Assembly (NCBI GenBank): GCA_007116685.1
Contig: SKIC01000316.1
Location: forward strand, 1-7,015
Source of the DNA: Balneolales bacterium
GTDB lineage: Bacteria; Bacteroidota; Rhodothermia; Balneolales; Natronogracilivirgulaceae
Direction of reading: 5' to 3'
DNA length: 7,015 nucleotides
Numbering within the stretch: the first letter of the stretch is position 1; each line of letters begins with the position of its first letter. Under the pieces are notes generated by a model. It worked only from the letters and a program-made list of their open reading frames with translations. It was not told the origin of the DNA and made no database searches. This document shows positions 6,807 through 7,015 of this stretch, piece after piece. A program made the position numbers and the translations under genes.

Positions 6807-6832
6807 CTACAAAGATGTCATCCCTCCGGGAT
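6807..6832 (+). repeat. Mini-hairpin unit 2 with CTACAAAGAT leader
   Basis: CTACAAAGAT (6807-6816), GTC, stem ATCCC (6820-6824), loop TCC, stem GGGAT (6828-6832). A CTTTGTAG at 6844-6851 is the inverse of the CTACAAAG at 6807-6814, so the unit is itself flanked by an 8-bp inverted repeat. Confidence 0.7.
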
Positions 6833-6938
6833 TTTTATTTGTGCTTTGTAGGTTGGAAAAATAATTCGGATAGATTTTTAGATTCGAAAATGATTTGAGT
6901 ACTTTTGTTCAATTTTTTGCAATTACTTCGCAATACCC

Positions 6939-6965
6939 AGCTCCGGAGGAGCGAAATCTTTGTAG
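6939..6965 (-). repeat. Mini-hairpin unit 3 with CTACAAAGAT leader, reversed
   Basis: Read on the minus strand: CTACAAAGAT (6965 to 6956), TTC, stem GCTCC, loop TCC, stem GGAGC (ending at 6940). The leader is identical to that of unit 2. The stem differs at three base pairs, and every difference keeps the pairing. Confidence 0.7.
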
Positions 6966-6994
6966 CATAAAAAATTGGACCTAAAGCATTTCAA

Positions 6995-7012
6995 GCCCCA
7001 GCGGGGCGACAC
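6995..7012 (-). repeat. Mini-hairpin unit 4, reversed
   Basis: Read on the minus strand: GTGTC, stem GCCCC (7007 to 7003), loop GCT, stem GGGGC (6999 to 6995), then TTGA. It is the reversed partner of unit 1, differing in one stem pair and in the loop. It lies three bases from the window edge. Confidence 0.65.
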
Positions 7013-7015
7013 TTC

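Larger units (their letters stand above)
6763..7012. repeat. Array of four REP-like mini-hairpins in > > < < order
   Basis: Four units share the plan (T/G)TC, 5-bp stem, 3-base loop, complementary stem, T. Units 1 and 2 read on the plus strand; units 3 and 4 read on the minus strand. The outer edges are near-perfect inverted repeats: GTGTCGCTCC at 6763-6772 against GGGGCGACAC at 7003-7012, 9 of 10 matching. The style resembles extragenic palindromic repeats moved by RAYT-type transposases, or a small palindromic MITE. No transposase is present in the window. Confidence 0.7.
6636..7015. other. Gene-free 380-base intergenic region
   Basis: I see no credible coding frame on either strand here. 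The region holds a 7-bp hairpin, a strong terminator and an array of four related mini-hairpins, each listed separately. The stretch at about 6855-6930 between the paired repeats is very AT-rich and has no feature I can name. The array may continue past the right edge of the window. Confidence 0.8.

Noticed and set aside
6763..7012. CRISPR array
   Set aside because: The repeated hairpins are short, unevenly spaced, in both orientations and not identical, and no cas gene is present.

Overview
The window reads as chromosomal DNA from a free-living Bacteroidota-related bacterium. Balneolota or Rhodothermota is my best guess, with Ignavibacteria possible. The evidence is a large secreted protein ending in a type IX secretion (T9SS) sorting domain of the 'SQNYPNPFNP ... 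GMYIYRL' style, moderate GC, mostly weak or absent Shine-Dalgarno sequences, and REP-like mini-hairpins carrying CCTCCGG. This is an inference from style; there is no rRNA or other taxonomic marker.

Layout: (1) 1-1500 is the 3' nine-tenths of an ettA-type ABC-F ATPase gene, cut by the left window edge. (2) 1511-2956 encodes a polytopic membrane protein with two DUF1538 halves. (3) 2953-3288 and 3355-3684 encode two small, divergent PII-like regulators. The first overlaps the membrane protein gene by 4 bases (ATGA). The four genes are on the same strand and tightly packed, so one operon is likely at least for DUF1538-PII-1-PII-2. (4) 3685-3815 is a 131-base spacer holding a short hairpin and a perfect 10-bp inverted repeat. 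(5) 3816-6635 encodes a 939-residue secreted metzincin-type zinc metalloprotease with signal peptide, propeptide, catalytic domain, Ig-like domains and T9SS C-terminal domain. (6) 6636-7015 has no gene. It contains a small hairpin, a strong bidirectional terminator, and four related mini-hairpins arranged two forward then two reversed.

The most interesting part is the DUF1538 plus double-PII cassette. The membrane protein looks like a fused, internally duplicated cation transporter. The two adjacent PII-like proteins have shortened T-loops, no equivalent of the modifiable tyrosine, and lack several residues that hold ATP in classical GlnB. The simplest reading is a membrane transporter gated by dedicated, non-classical PII sensors. 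The protease is probably an independent transcription unit that exports a cell-surface or extracellular enzyme.
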